This document shows positions 49,601 to 61,300 of a stretch of 64,000 nucleotides of DNA, piece by piece. The translations under genes and the position numbers were made by a program. The notes under the pieces were generated by a model. It was not told the origin of the DNA. It worked only from the letters and a program-made list of their open reading frames with translations, and made no database searches. The stretch lies in the NCBI RefSeq assembly GCF_051014685.1, contig NW_027479798.1:1-64000 (forward strand). The letters run 5' to 3'. The stretch's first letter is position 1. Each line of letters starts with the position of its first letter. The DNA comes from Ptiloglossa arizonensis. Lineage: Eukaryota; Arthropoda; Insecta; Hymenoptera; Colletidae.

Positions 49601-50940
49601 ATTTTTCGCACTTCTGCTGCTCCAAACGCTCAACCAGAATGGCCTAGGGAAAAAATAAACATACCGTTGTAATCGGGCGAGATTCGACTTTCAGATGCAA
49701 TAGGAATTTTTGGGTTAGGTCAATCCGTTCGCGAGATATGGGAGTTTGAAGCTAAGAAATGGTTGAGAAGACAACAAATTTTTCGCACTTCTGCTGCTCC
49801 AAACGCTTAACCAGAATGGTATAGGCAAAAAATACACATACGGTTGTAATCGGGGGAGTTTCTACTTTCAGACGCAACAGGAATTTTTGGGTTAGGACAA
49901 TCCGTTCGCGAGATATGGGAGTTTGAAGCCAAGAAATGGTTGAGAAGGCAGAAAATTTTTCGCAATTCTGCTGCTCCAAACGCTTAACCAGAGTGGCCTA
50001 GGGAAAAAATACACATACCGCTGTAATCGGGCGAGTTTCTACTTTCAGATGCAATAGGAATTTTTGGGTTAGGTCAATCCGTTCGCGAGATATGGGAGTT
50101 TGAAGCCAAGAAATGGTTGAGAAGGCAAAAAATTTTTCGCAATTCTGCTGCTCCAAACGCTTAACCAGAATGGCCTAGGGAAAAAATACACATACCGTTG
50201 TAATCGGGGGAGTTTCTACTTTCAGATGCAACAGGAATTTTTGGGTTAGGTCAATCCGTTCGCGAGATATGGGAGTTTGAAGCTAAGAAATGGTTGAGAA
50301 GACAACAAATTTTTCGCACTTCTGCTGCTCCAAACGCTTAACCAGAATGGCCTAGGGAAAAAATACGCATACCGTTGTAATCGGGCGAGATTCGACTTTC
50401 AGATGCAATAGGAATTTTTGGGTTAGGTCAATCCGTTCGCGAGATATGGGAGTTTGAAGCCAAGAAATGGTTGAGAAGGCAGAAAATTTTTCGCAATTCT
50501 GCTGCTCCAAACGCTTAACTAGAATGGTATAGGCAAAAAATACACATACCGTTGTAATCGAGGGAGTTTCTACTTTCAGACGCAGCAGGAATTTTTGGGT
50601 TAGGACAATCCGTTCGCGAGATATGGGAGTTTGAAGCCAAGAAATGGTTGAGAAGGCAGAAAATTTTTCGCAATTCTGCTGCTCCAAACGCTTAACCAGA
50701 ACGGCCTAGGGAAAAAATACACATACCGTTGTAATCGGGCGAGTTTCTACTTTCAGATGCAACAGGAATTTTTGGGTTAGGTCAATCCGTTCGCGAGATA
50801 TGGGAGTTTGAAGCAAAGAAATGGTTGAGAAGGCAAAAAATTTTTCGCAATTCTGCTGCTCCAAACGCTTAACCAGAATGGCCTGGGGAAAAAATACACA
50901 TACCGTTGTAATCGGGCGAGTTTCTACTTTCAGATGCAAT
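46300..50940 (+). repeat. 4.6-kb segmental duplicate, left copy
   Basis: Matches 57626-63860. The offset is 11,326 bp at the left (64 monomers less two bases) and 12,918 bp at the right (73 less three). The change comes from a six-monomer expansion in the right copy and a three-monomer loss in this one. The loss lies near 49,640-49,670, where CGCTCAACCAGAATGGCC runs into an AAATAAACATACC monomer with GCGAGATTCGAC, skipping three monomers present at about 62.0-62.6 kb. Confidence 0.85.
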
Positions 50941-51240
50941 AGGAATTTTTGGGTTAGGTCAATCCGTTCGTGAGATATGGCAGTTTGAAGCTAAGAAATG
51001 GTTGAGAAGACAACAAATTTTTCGCAACTCTGCTGCTCCAAACGCTTAACCAGAATGGCCTAGGGAAAAAATACACATACCGTTGTAATCGGGCGAGTTT
51101 CTTCTTTCAGACGCAACATGCATTTTTGGGTTAGGTCAATCCGTTCGCGAGATATGGGAGTTTGAAGCAAAGAAATGGTTGAGAAGGCAACAAATTTTTC
51201 GCAATTCTGCTGCTCCAAACGCTTAACCAGAGTGGCCTAG

Positions 51241-53353
51241 GGAAAAAATACACATACCGTTGTAATCGGGCGAGTTTCTACTTTCAGATGCAATAGGAAT
51301 TTTTGGGTTAGGTCTATCCTTTCGCGAGATATGGGAGTTTGAAACTAAGAAATGGTTGAGAAGACAACAAATTTTTCGCACTTCTGCTGCTCCAAACGCT
51401 CAACCAGAATGGCCTAGGAAAAAAATACACATACCGTTGTAATCGGGGGAGTTTCTACTTTCAGACGCAACAGGAATTTTTGGGTTAGGACAATCCGTTC
51501 GCGAGATATGGGAGTTTGAATCCAAGAAATGGTTGAGAAGGCAGAAAATTTTTCGCAATTCTGCTGCTCCAAACGCTTAACCAGAGTGGCCTAGGGAAAA
51601 AATACACATACCGCTGTAATCGGGAGAGTTTCTACTTTCAGACGCAACAGGAATTTTTGGGTTATGTCAATCCGTTCGCGAGATATGGGAGTTTGAAGCC
51701 AAGAAATGGTTGAGAAGGCAAAAAATTTTTCGCACTTCTGCTGCTCCAAACGCTTAACCAGATTGGCCTAGGGAAAAAATAGACATACCGTTGTAATCGG
51801 GCGAGTTTCTACTTTCAGATGCAATAGGAATTTTTGGGTTAGGTCTATCCTTTCGCGAGATATGGGAGTTTGAAACTAAGAAATGGTTGAGAAGACATCA
51901 AATTTTTCGCACGTCTGCTGCTACAAACGCTCAACCAGAATGGCCTAGGAAAAAAATACACATACCGTTGTAATCGGGGGAGTTTCTACTTTCAGACGCA
52001 ACAGGAATTTTTGGGTTAGGACAATCCGTTCGCGAGATATGGGAGTTTGAAGCCAAGAAATGGTTGAGAAGGCAGAAAATTTTTCGCAATTCTGCTGCTC
52101 CAAACGCTTAACCAGAGTGGCCTAGGGAAAAAATACACATACCGCTGTAATCGGGCGAGTTTCTACTTTCAGATGCAATAGGAACTTTTGGGTTAGGTCA
52201 ATCCGTTCGCGAGATATGGGAGTTTGAAGCCAAGAAATGGTTGAGAAGGCAAAAAATTTTTCGCAATTCTGCTGCTCCAAACGCTTAACCAGAATGGCCT
52301 AGGGAAAAAATACACATACCGTTGTAATCGGGGGAGATTCGACTTTCAGATGCAATAGGAATTTTTGGGTTAGGTCAATCCGTTCGCGAGATATGGGAGT
52401 TTGAAACTAAGAAATGGTTGAGAAGACAACAAATTTTTCGCACTTCTGCTGCTCCAAACGCTCAACCAGAATGGCCTAGGAAAAAAATACACATACCGTT
52501 GTAATCGGGGGAGTTTCTACTTTCAGACGCAACAGGAATTTTTGGGTTAGGACAATCCGTTCGCGAGATATGGGAGTTTGAAGCTAAGAAATGGTTGAGA
52601 AGGCAGAAAATTTTTCGCAATTCTGCTGCTCCAAACGCTTAACCAGAGTGGCCTAGGGAAAAAATACACATACCGCTGTAATCGGGCGAGTTTCTACTTT
52701 CAGATGCAAAAGGAATTTTTGGGTTAGGTCAATCCGTTCGCGAGATATGGGAGTTTGAAGCCAAGAAATGGTTGAGAAGGCAAAAAATTTTTCGCAATTC
52801 TGCTGCTCCAAACGCTTAACCAGAATGGCCTAGGGTAAAAATACACATACCGTTGTAATCGGGGGAGTTTCTACTTTCAGATGCAACAGGAATTTTTGGG
52901 TTAGGTCAATCCGTTCGCGAGATATGGGAGTTTGAAGCTAAGAAATGGTTGAGAAGACAACAAATTTTTCGCACTTCTGCTGCTCCAAACGCTTAACCAG
53001 AATTGCCTAGGGAAAAAATACACATGCCGTTGTAATCGGGCGAGATTCGACTTTCAGATGCAATAGGAATTTTTGGGTTAGGTCAATCCGTTCGCGAGAT
53101 ATGGGAGTTTGAAGCTAAGAAATGGTTGAGAAGACAACAAATTTTTCGCACTTCTGCTGCTCCAAACGCTTAACCAGAATGGTATAGGCAAAAAATACAC
53201 ATACCGTTGTAATCGGGCGAGTTTCTACTTTCAGACGCAACAGGAATTTTTGGGTTAGGTCAATCCGTTCGCGAGATATGGGAGTTTGAAGCCAAGAAAT
53301 GGTTGAGAAGGCAAAAAATTTGTCGCACTTCTGCTACTCCAAACGCTTAACCA
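51241..53353 (+). repeat. 2.1-kb segmental duplicate, right copy
   Basis: Partner of 40797-42910. Private differences include ATAGACATACC near 51779, CTGCTACAAACGC near 51920, GGAACTTTTGG near 52184 and CTGCTACTCC near 53332. Few differences over 2.1 kb point to a recent event relative to the divergence between monomers. Confidence 0.83.
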
Positions 53354-53659
53354 GATTGGCCTAGGGAAAAAATACACATACCGTTGTAATCGGGCGAGTT
53401 TCTACTTTCAGATGCAATAGGAATTTTTGGGTTAGGTCTATCCTTTCGCGAGATATGGGAGTTTGAAACTAAGAAATGGTTGAGAAGACAACAAATTTTT
53501 CGCACGTCTGCTGCTCCAAACGCTCAACCAGAATGGCCTAGGAAAAAAATACACATACCGTTGTAATCGGGGGAGTTTCTACTTTCAGACGCAACAGGAA
53601 TTTTTGGGTTAGGACAATCCGTTCGCGAGATATGGGAGTTTGAAGCCAAGAAATGGTTG

Positions 53660-55500
53660 AGAAGGCAGAAAATTTTTCGCAATTCTGCTGCTCCAAACGC
53701 TTAACCAGAGTGGCCTAGGGAAAAAATACACATACCGCTGTAATCGGGAGAGTTTCTACTTTCAGACGCAACAGGAATTTTTGGGTTATGTCAATCCGTT
53801 CGCGAGATATGGGAGTTTGAAGCCAAGAAATGGTTGAGAAGGCAAAAAATTTTTCGCACTTCTGCTGCTCCAAACGCTTAACCAGATTGGCCTAGGGAAA
53901 AAATACACATACCGTTGTAATCGGGCGAGTTTCTACTTTCAGATGCAATAGGAATTTTTGGGTTAGGTCTATCCTTTCGCGAGATATGGGAGTTTGAAAC
54001 TAAGAAATGGTTGAGAAGACATCAAATTTTTCGCACGTCTGCTGCTCCAAACGCTCAACCAGAATGGCCTAGGAAAAAAATACACATACCGTTGTAATCG
54101 GGGGAGTTTCTACTTTCAGACGCAACAGGAATTTTTGGGTTAGGACAATCCGTTCGCGAGATATGGGAGTTTGAAGCCAAGAAATGGTTGAGAAGGCAGA
54201 AAATTTTTCGCAATTCTGCTGCTCCAAACGCTTAACCAGAGTGGCCTAGGGAAAAATACACATACCGCTGTAATCGGGCGAGTTTCTACTTTCAGATGCA
54301 ATAGGAATTTTTGGGTTAGGTCAATCCGTTCGCGAGATATGGGAGTTTGAAGCCAAGAAATGGTTGAGAAGGCAAAAAATTTTTCGCAATTCTGCTGCTC
54401 CAAACGCTTAACCAGAATGGCCTAGGGAAAAAATACACATACCGTTGTAATCGGGGGAGATTCGACTTTCAGATGCAATAGGAATTTTTGGGTTAGGTCA
54501 ATCCGTTCGCGAGATATGGGAGTTTGAAACTAAGAAATGGTTGAGAAGACAACAAATTTTTCGCACTTCTGCTGCTCCAAACGCTCAACCAGAATGGCCT
54601 AGGAAAAAAATACACATACCGTTGTAATCGGGGGAGTTTCTACTTTCAGACGCAACAGGAATTTTTGGGTTAGGACAATCCGTTCGCGAGATATGGGAGT
54701 TTGAAGCCAAGAAATGGTTGAGAAGGCAGAAAATTTTTCGCAATTCTGCTGCTCCAAACGCTTAACCAGAGTGGCCTAGGGAAAAAATACACATACCGCT
54801 GTAATCGGGCGAGTTTCTACTTTCAGATGCAAAAGGAATTTTTGGGTTAGGTCAATCCGTTCGCGAGATATGGGAGTTTGAAGCCAAGAAATGGTTGAGA
54901 AGGCAAAAAATTTTTCGCAATTCTGCTGCTCCAAACGCTTAACCAGAATGGCCTAGGGTAAAAATACACATACCGTTGTAATCGGGGGAGTTTCTACTTT
55001 CAGATGCAACAGGAATTTTTGGGTTAGGTCAATCCGTTCGCGAGATATGGGAGTTTGAAGCTAAGAAATGGTTGAGAAGACAACAAATTTTTCGCACTTC
55101 TGCTGCTCCAAACGCTTAACCAGAATGGCCTAGGGAAAAAATACACATGCCGTTGTAATCGGGCGAGATTCGACTTTCAGATGCAATAGGAATTTTTGGG
55201 TTAGGTCAATCCGTTCGCGAGATATGGGAGTTTGAAGCTAAGAAATGGTTGAGAAGACAACAAATTTTTCGCACTTCTGCTGCTCCAAACGCTTAACCAG
55301 AATGGTATAGGCAAAAAATACACATACCGTTGTAATCGGGCGAGTTTCTACTTTCAGACGCAACAGGAATTTTTGGGTTAGGTCAATCCGTTCGCGAGAT
55401 ATGGGAGTTTGAAGCCAAGAAATGGTTGAGAAGGCAAAAAATTTGTCGCACTTCTGCTGCTTCAAACGCTTAACCAGATTGGCCTAGGGAAAAAATACAC
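53660..55500 (+). repeat. 16-monomer-offset duplicate, left copy
   Basis: Matches 56491-58330 at 2,831 bp, that is 16 monomers less one base. Both copies carry the same single A loss in CCTAGGGAAAAATAC (A5 at 54252-54256 and 57083-57087), so that indel is inherited and not a sequencing slip. A private change here is CTGCTTCAAACGC near 55458. Confidence 0.84.
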
Positions 55501-56490
55501 ATACCGTTGTAATCGGGCGAGTTTCTACTTTCAGATGCAAAAGGAATTTTTGGGTTAGGTCAATCCGTTCGCGAGATATGGGAGTTTGAAGCCAAGAAAT
55601 GGTTGAGAAGGCAAAAAATTTTTCGCAATTCTGCTGCTCCAAACGCTTAACCAGAATGGCCTAGGGTAAAAATACACATACCGTTGTAATCGGGCGAGTT
55701 TCTACTTTCAGATGCAATAGGAATTTTTGGGTTAGGTCTATCCTTTCGCGAGATATGGGAGTTTGAAACTAAGAAATGGTTGAGAAGACAACAAATTTTT
55801 CGCACGTCTGCTGCTCCAAACGCTCAACCAGAATGGCCTAGGAAAAAAATACACATACCGTTGTAATCGGGGGAGTTTCTACTTTCAGACGCAACAGGAA
55901 TTTTTGGGTTAGGACAATCCGTTCGCGAGATATGGGAGTTTGAAGCCAAGAAATGGTTGAGAAGGCAGAAAATATTTCGCAATTCTGCTGCTCCAAACGC
56001 TTAACCAGAGTGGCCTAGGGAAAAAATACACATACCGTTGTAATCGGGCGAGTTTCTACTTTCAGATGCAATAGGAATTTTTGGGTTAGGTCAATCCGTT
56101 CGCGAGATATGGGAGTTTGAAGCCAAGAAATGGTTGAGAAGGCAAAAAATTTTTCGCACTTCTGCTGCTCCAAACGCTTAACCAGATTGGCCTAGGGAAA
56201 AAATACACATACCGTTGTAATCGGGCGAGTTTCTACTTTCAGATGCAATAGGAATTTTTGGGTTAGGTCTATCCTTTCGCGAGATATGGGAGTTTGAAAC
56301 TAAGAAATGGTTGAGAAGACAACAAATTTTTCGCACTTCTGCTGCTCCAAACGCTCAACCAGAATGGCCTAGGAAAAAAATACACATACCGTTGTAATCG
56401 GGGGAGTTTCTACTTTCAGACGCAACAGGAATTTTTGGGTTAGGACAATCCGTTCGCGAGATATGGGAGTTTGAATCCAAGAAATGGTTG

Positions 56491-58330
56491 AGAAGGCAGA
56501 AAATTTTTCGCAATTCTGCTGCTCCAAACGCTTAACCAGAGTGGCCTAGGGAAAAAATACACATACCGCTGTAATCGGGAGAGTTTCTACTTTCAGACGC
56601 AACAGGAATTTTTGGGTTATGTCAATCCGTTCGCGAGATATGGGAGTTTGAAGCCAAGAAATGGTTGAGAAGGCAAAAAATTTTTCGCACTTCTGCTGCT
56701 CCAAACGCTTAACCAGATTGGCCTAGGGAAAAAATACACATACCGTTGTAATCGGGCGAGTTTCTACTTTCAGATGCAATAGGAATTTTTGGGTTAGGTC
56801 TATCCTTTCGCGAGATATGGGAGTTTGAAACTAAGAAATGGTTGAGAAGACATCAAATTTTTCGCACGTCTGCTGCTCCAAACGCTCAACCAGAATGGCC
56901 TAGGAAAAAAATACACATACCGTTGTAATCGGGGGAGTTTCTACTTTCAGACGCAACAGGAATTTTTGGGTTAGGACAATCCGTTCGCGAGATATGGGAG
57001 TTTGAAGCCAAGAAATGGTTGAGAAGGCAGAAAATTTTTCGCAATTCTGCTGCTCCAAACGCTTAACCAGAGTGGCCTAGGGAAAAATACACATACCGCT
57101 GTAATCGGGCGAGTTTCTACTTTCAGATGCAATAGGAATTTTTGGGTTAGGTCAATCCGTTCGCGAGATATGGGAGTTTGAAGCCAAGAAATGGTTGAGA
57201 AGGCAAAAAATTTTTCGCAATTCTGCTGCTCCAAACGCTTAACCAGAATGGCCTAGGGAAAAAATACACATACCGTTGTAATCGGGGGAGATTCGACTTT
57301 CAGATGCAATAGGAATTTTTGGGTTAGGTCAATCCGTTCGCGAGATATGGGAGTTTGAAACTAAGAAATGGTTGAGAAGACAACAAATTTTTCGCACTTC
57401 TGCTGCTCCAAACGCTCAACCAGAATGGCCTAGGAAAAAAATACACATACCGTTGTAATCGGGGGAGTTTCTACTTTCAGACGCAACAGGAATTTTTGGG
57501 TTAGGACAATCCGTTCGCGAGATATGGGAGTTTGAAGCCAAGAAATGGTTGAGAAGGCAGAAAATTTTTCGCAATTCTGCTGCTCCAAACGCTTAACCAG
57601 AGTGGCCTAGGGAAAAAATACACATACCGCTGTAATCGGGCGAGTTTCTACTTTCAGATGCAAAAGGAATTTTTGGGTTAGGTCAATCCGTTCGCGAGAT
57701 ATGGGAGTTTGAAGCCAAGAAATGGTTGAGAAGGCAAAAAATTTTTCGCAATTCTGCTGCTCCAAACGCTTAACCAGAATGGCCTAGGGTAAAAATACAC
57801 ATACCGTTGTAATCGGGGGAGTTTCTACTTTCAGATGCAACAGGAATTTTTGGGTTAGGTCAATCCGTTCGCGAGATATGGGAGTTTGAAGCTAAGAAAT
57901 GGTTGAGAAGACAACAAATTTTTCGCACTTCTGCTGCTCCAAACGCTTAACCAGAATGGCCTAGGGAAAAAATACACATGCCGTTGTAATCGGGCGAGAT
58001 TCGACTTTCAGATGCAATAGGAATTTTTGGGTTAGGTCAATCCGTTCGCGAGATATGGGAGTTTGAAGCTAAGAAATGGTTGAGAAGACAACAAATTTTT
58101 CGCACTTCTGCTGCTCCAAACGCTTAACCAGAATGGTATAGGCAAAAAATACACATACCGTTGTAATCGGGCGAGCTTCTACTTTCAGACGCAACAGGAA
58201 TTTTTGGGTTAGGTCAATCCGCTCGCGAGATATGGGAGTTTGAAGCCAAGAAATGGTTGAGAAGGCAAAAAATTTGTCGCACTTCTGCTGCTCCAAACGC
58301 TTAACCAGATTGGCCTAGGGAAAAAATACA
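56491..58330 (+). repeat. 16-monomer-offset duplicate, right copy
   Basis: Partner of 53660-55500. It overlaps the left end of the 6.2-kb segmental duplicate, so two duplication events of different size share this sequence. Private changes include GCGAGCTTCTAC near 58171 and CCGCTCGCGAG near 58218. Confidence 0.84.
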
Positions 58331-61300
58331 CATACCGTTGTAATCGGGCGAGTTTCTACTTTCAGATGCAATAGGAATTTTTGGGTTAGGTCTATCCTTT
58401 CGCGAGATATGGGAGTTTGAAACTAAGAAATGGTTGAGAAGACAACAAATTTTTCGCACGTCTGCTGCTCCAAACGCTCAACCAGAATGGCCCAGGAAAA
58501 AAATACACATACCGTTGTAATCGGGGGAGTTTCTACTTTCAGACGCAACAGGAATTTTTGGGTTAGGACAATCCGTTCGCGAGATATGGGAGTTTGAAGC
58601 CAAGAAATGGTTGAGAAGGCAGAAAATTTTTCGCAATTCTGCTGCTCCAAACGCTTAACCAGAGTGGCCTAGGGAAAAAATACACATACCGCTGTAATCG
58701 GGCGAGTTTCTACTTTCAGATGCAATAGGAATTTTTGGGTTAGGTCAATCCGTTCGCGAGATATGGGAGTTTGAAGCCAAGAAATGGTTGAGAAGGCAAA
58801 AAATTTTTCGCAATTCTGCTGCTCCAAACGCTTAACCAGAATGGCCTAGGGAAAAAATACACATACCGTTGTAATCGGGGGAGATTCGACTTTCAGATGC
58901 AATAGGAATTTTTGGGTTAGGTCAATCCGTTCGCGAGATATGGGAGTTTGAAACTAAGAAATGGTTGAGAAGACAACAAATTTTTCGCACTTCTGCTGCT
59001 CCAAACGCTCAACCAGAATGGCCTAGGAAAAAAATACACATACCGTTGTAATCGGGGGAGTTTCTACTTTCAGACGCAACAGGAATTTTTGGGTTAGGAC
59101 AATCCGTTCGCGAGATATGGGAGTTTGAAGCCAAGAAATGGTTGAGAAGGCAGAAAATTTTTCGCAATTCTGCTGCTCCAAACGCTTAACCAGAGTGGCC
59201 TAGGGAAAAAATACACATACCGCTGTAATCGGGCGAGTTTCTACTTTCAGATGCAATAGGAATTTTTGGGTTAGGTCAATCCGTTCGCGAGATATGGGAG
59301 TTTGAAGCCAAGAAATGGTTGAGAAGGCAAAAAATTTTTCGCAATTCTGCTGCTCCAAACGCTTAACCAGAATGGCCTAGGGTAAAAATACACATACCCT
59401 TGTAATCGGGGGAGTTTCTACTTTCAGATGCAACAGGAATTTTTGGGTTAGGTCAATCCGTTCGCGAGATATGGGAGTTTGAAGCTAAGAAATGGTTGAG
59501 AAGACAACAAATTTTTCGCACTTCTGCTGCTCCAAACGCTTAACCAGAATGGCCTAGGGAAAAAATACACATACCGTTGTAATCGGGCGAGATTCGACTT
59601 TCAGATGCAATAGGAATTTTTGGGTTAGGTCAATCCGTTCGCGAGATATGGGAGTTTGAAGCTAAGAAATGGTTGAGAAGACAACAAATTTTTCGCACTT
59701 CTGCTGCTCCAAACGCTTAACCAGAATGGTATAGGCAAAAAATACACATACCGTTGTAATCGGGCGAGTTTCTACTTTCAGACGCAACAGGAATTTTTGG
59801 GTTAGGTCAATCCGTTCGCGAGATATGGGAGTTTGAAGCCAAGAAATGGTTGAGAAGGCAAAAAATTTTTCGCAATTCTGCTTCTCCAAACGCTTAACCA
59901 GATTGGCCTAGGGAAAAAATACACATACCGTTGTAATCGGGAGAGTTTCTACTTTCAGATGCAATAGGAATTTTTGGGTTTGGTCAATCGTTTCGCGAGA
60001 TATGGGAGTTTGAAACTAAGAAATGGTTGAGAAGACAACAAATTTTTCGCACTTCTGCTGCTCCAAACGCTCAACCAGAATGGCCTAGGAAAAAAATACA
60101 CATACCGTTGTAATCGGGGGAGTTTCTACTTTCAGACGCAACAGGAATTTTTGGGTTAGGACAATCCGTTCGCGAGTAATGGGAGTTTGAAGCCAAGAAA
60201 TGGTTGAGAAGGCAGAAAATTTTTCGCAATTCTGCTGCTCCAAACGCTTAACCAGAGTGGCCTAGGGAAAAAATACACATACCGCTGTAATCGGGCGAGT
60301 TTCTACTTTCAGATGCAATAGGAATTTTTGGGTTAGGTCAATCCGTTCGCGAGATATGGGAGTTTGAAGCCAAGAAATGGTTGAGAAGGCAAAAAATTTT
60401 TCGCAATTCTGCTGCTCCAAACGCTTAACCAGAATGGCCTAGGGTAAAAATACACATACCCTTGTAATCGGGGGAGTTTCTACTTTCAGATGCAACAGGA
60501 ATTTTTGGGTTAGGTCAATCCGTTCGCGAGATATGGGAGTTTGAAGCTAAGAAATGGTTGAGAAGACAACAAATTTTTCGCACTTCTGCTGCTCCAAACG
60601 CTTAACCAGAATGGCCTAGGGAAAAAATACACATACCGTTGTAATCGGGCGAGATTCGACTTTCAGATGCAATAGGAATTTTTGGGTTAGGTCAATCCGT
60701 TCGCGAGATATGGGAGTTTGAAGCTAAGAAATGGTTGAGAAGACAACAAATTTTTCGCACTTCTGCTGCTCCAAACGCTTAACCAGAATGGTATAGGCAA
60801 AAAATACACATACCGTTGTAATCGGGCGAGTTTCTACTTTCAGACGCAACAGGAATTTTTGGGTTAGGTCAATCCGTTCGCGAGATATGGGAGTTTGAAG
60901 CCAAGAAATGGTTGAGAAGGCAAAAATTTTTCGCAATTCTGCTTCTCCAAACGCTTAACCAGATTGGCCTAGGGAAAAAATACACATACCGTTGTAATCG
61001 GGAGAGTTTCTACTTTCAGATGCAATAGGAATTTTTGGGTTTGGTCAATCGTTTCGCGAGATATGGGAGTTTGAAACTAAGAAATGGTTGAGAAGACAAC
61101 AAATTTTTCGCACTTCTGCTGCTCCAAACGCTCAACCAGAATAGCCTAGGAAAAAAATACACATACCGTTGTAATCGGGGGAGTTTCTACTTTCAGACGC
61201 AACAGGAATTTTTGGGTTAGGACAATCCGTTCGCGAGTAATGGGAGTTTGAAGCCAAGAAATGGTTGAGAAGGCAGAAAATTTTTCGCAATTCTGCTGCT

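Larger units (their letters stand above)
50941..57625 (+). repeat. Block H: trimer-rich satellite between the large duplicates
   Basis: All satellite. The left part (51241-53353) copies block E/F sequence and 53660-55500 is duplicated at 56491-58330. The ACATCAAATTTTTCGCACG monomer lies at 51895, 54019 and 56850, with spacings of 12 monomers and 16 monomers less one base. The trimer order described for block F dominates throughout. No gene, RNA gene or insertion is visible. Confidence 0.82.
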
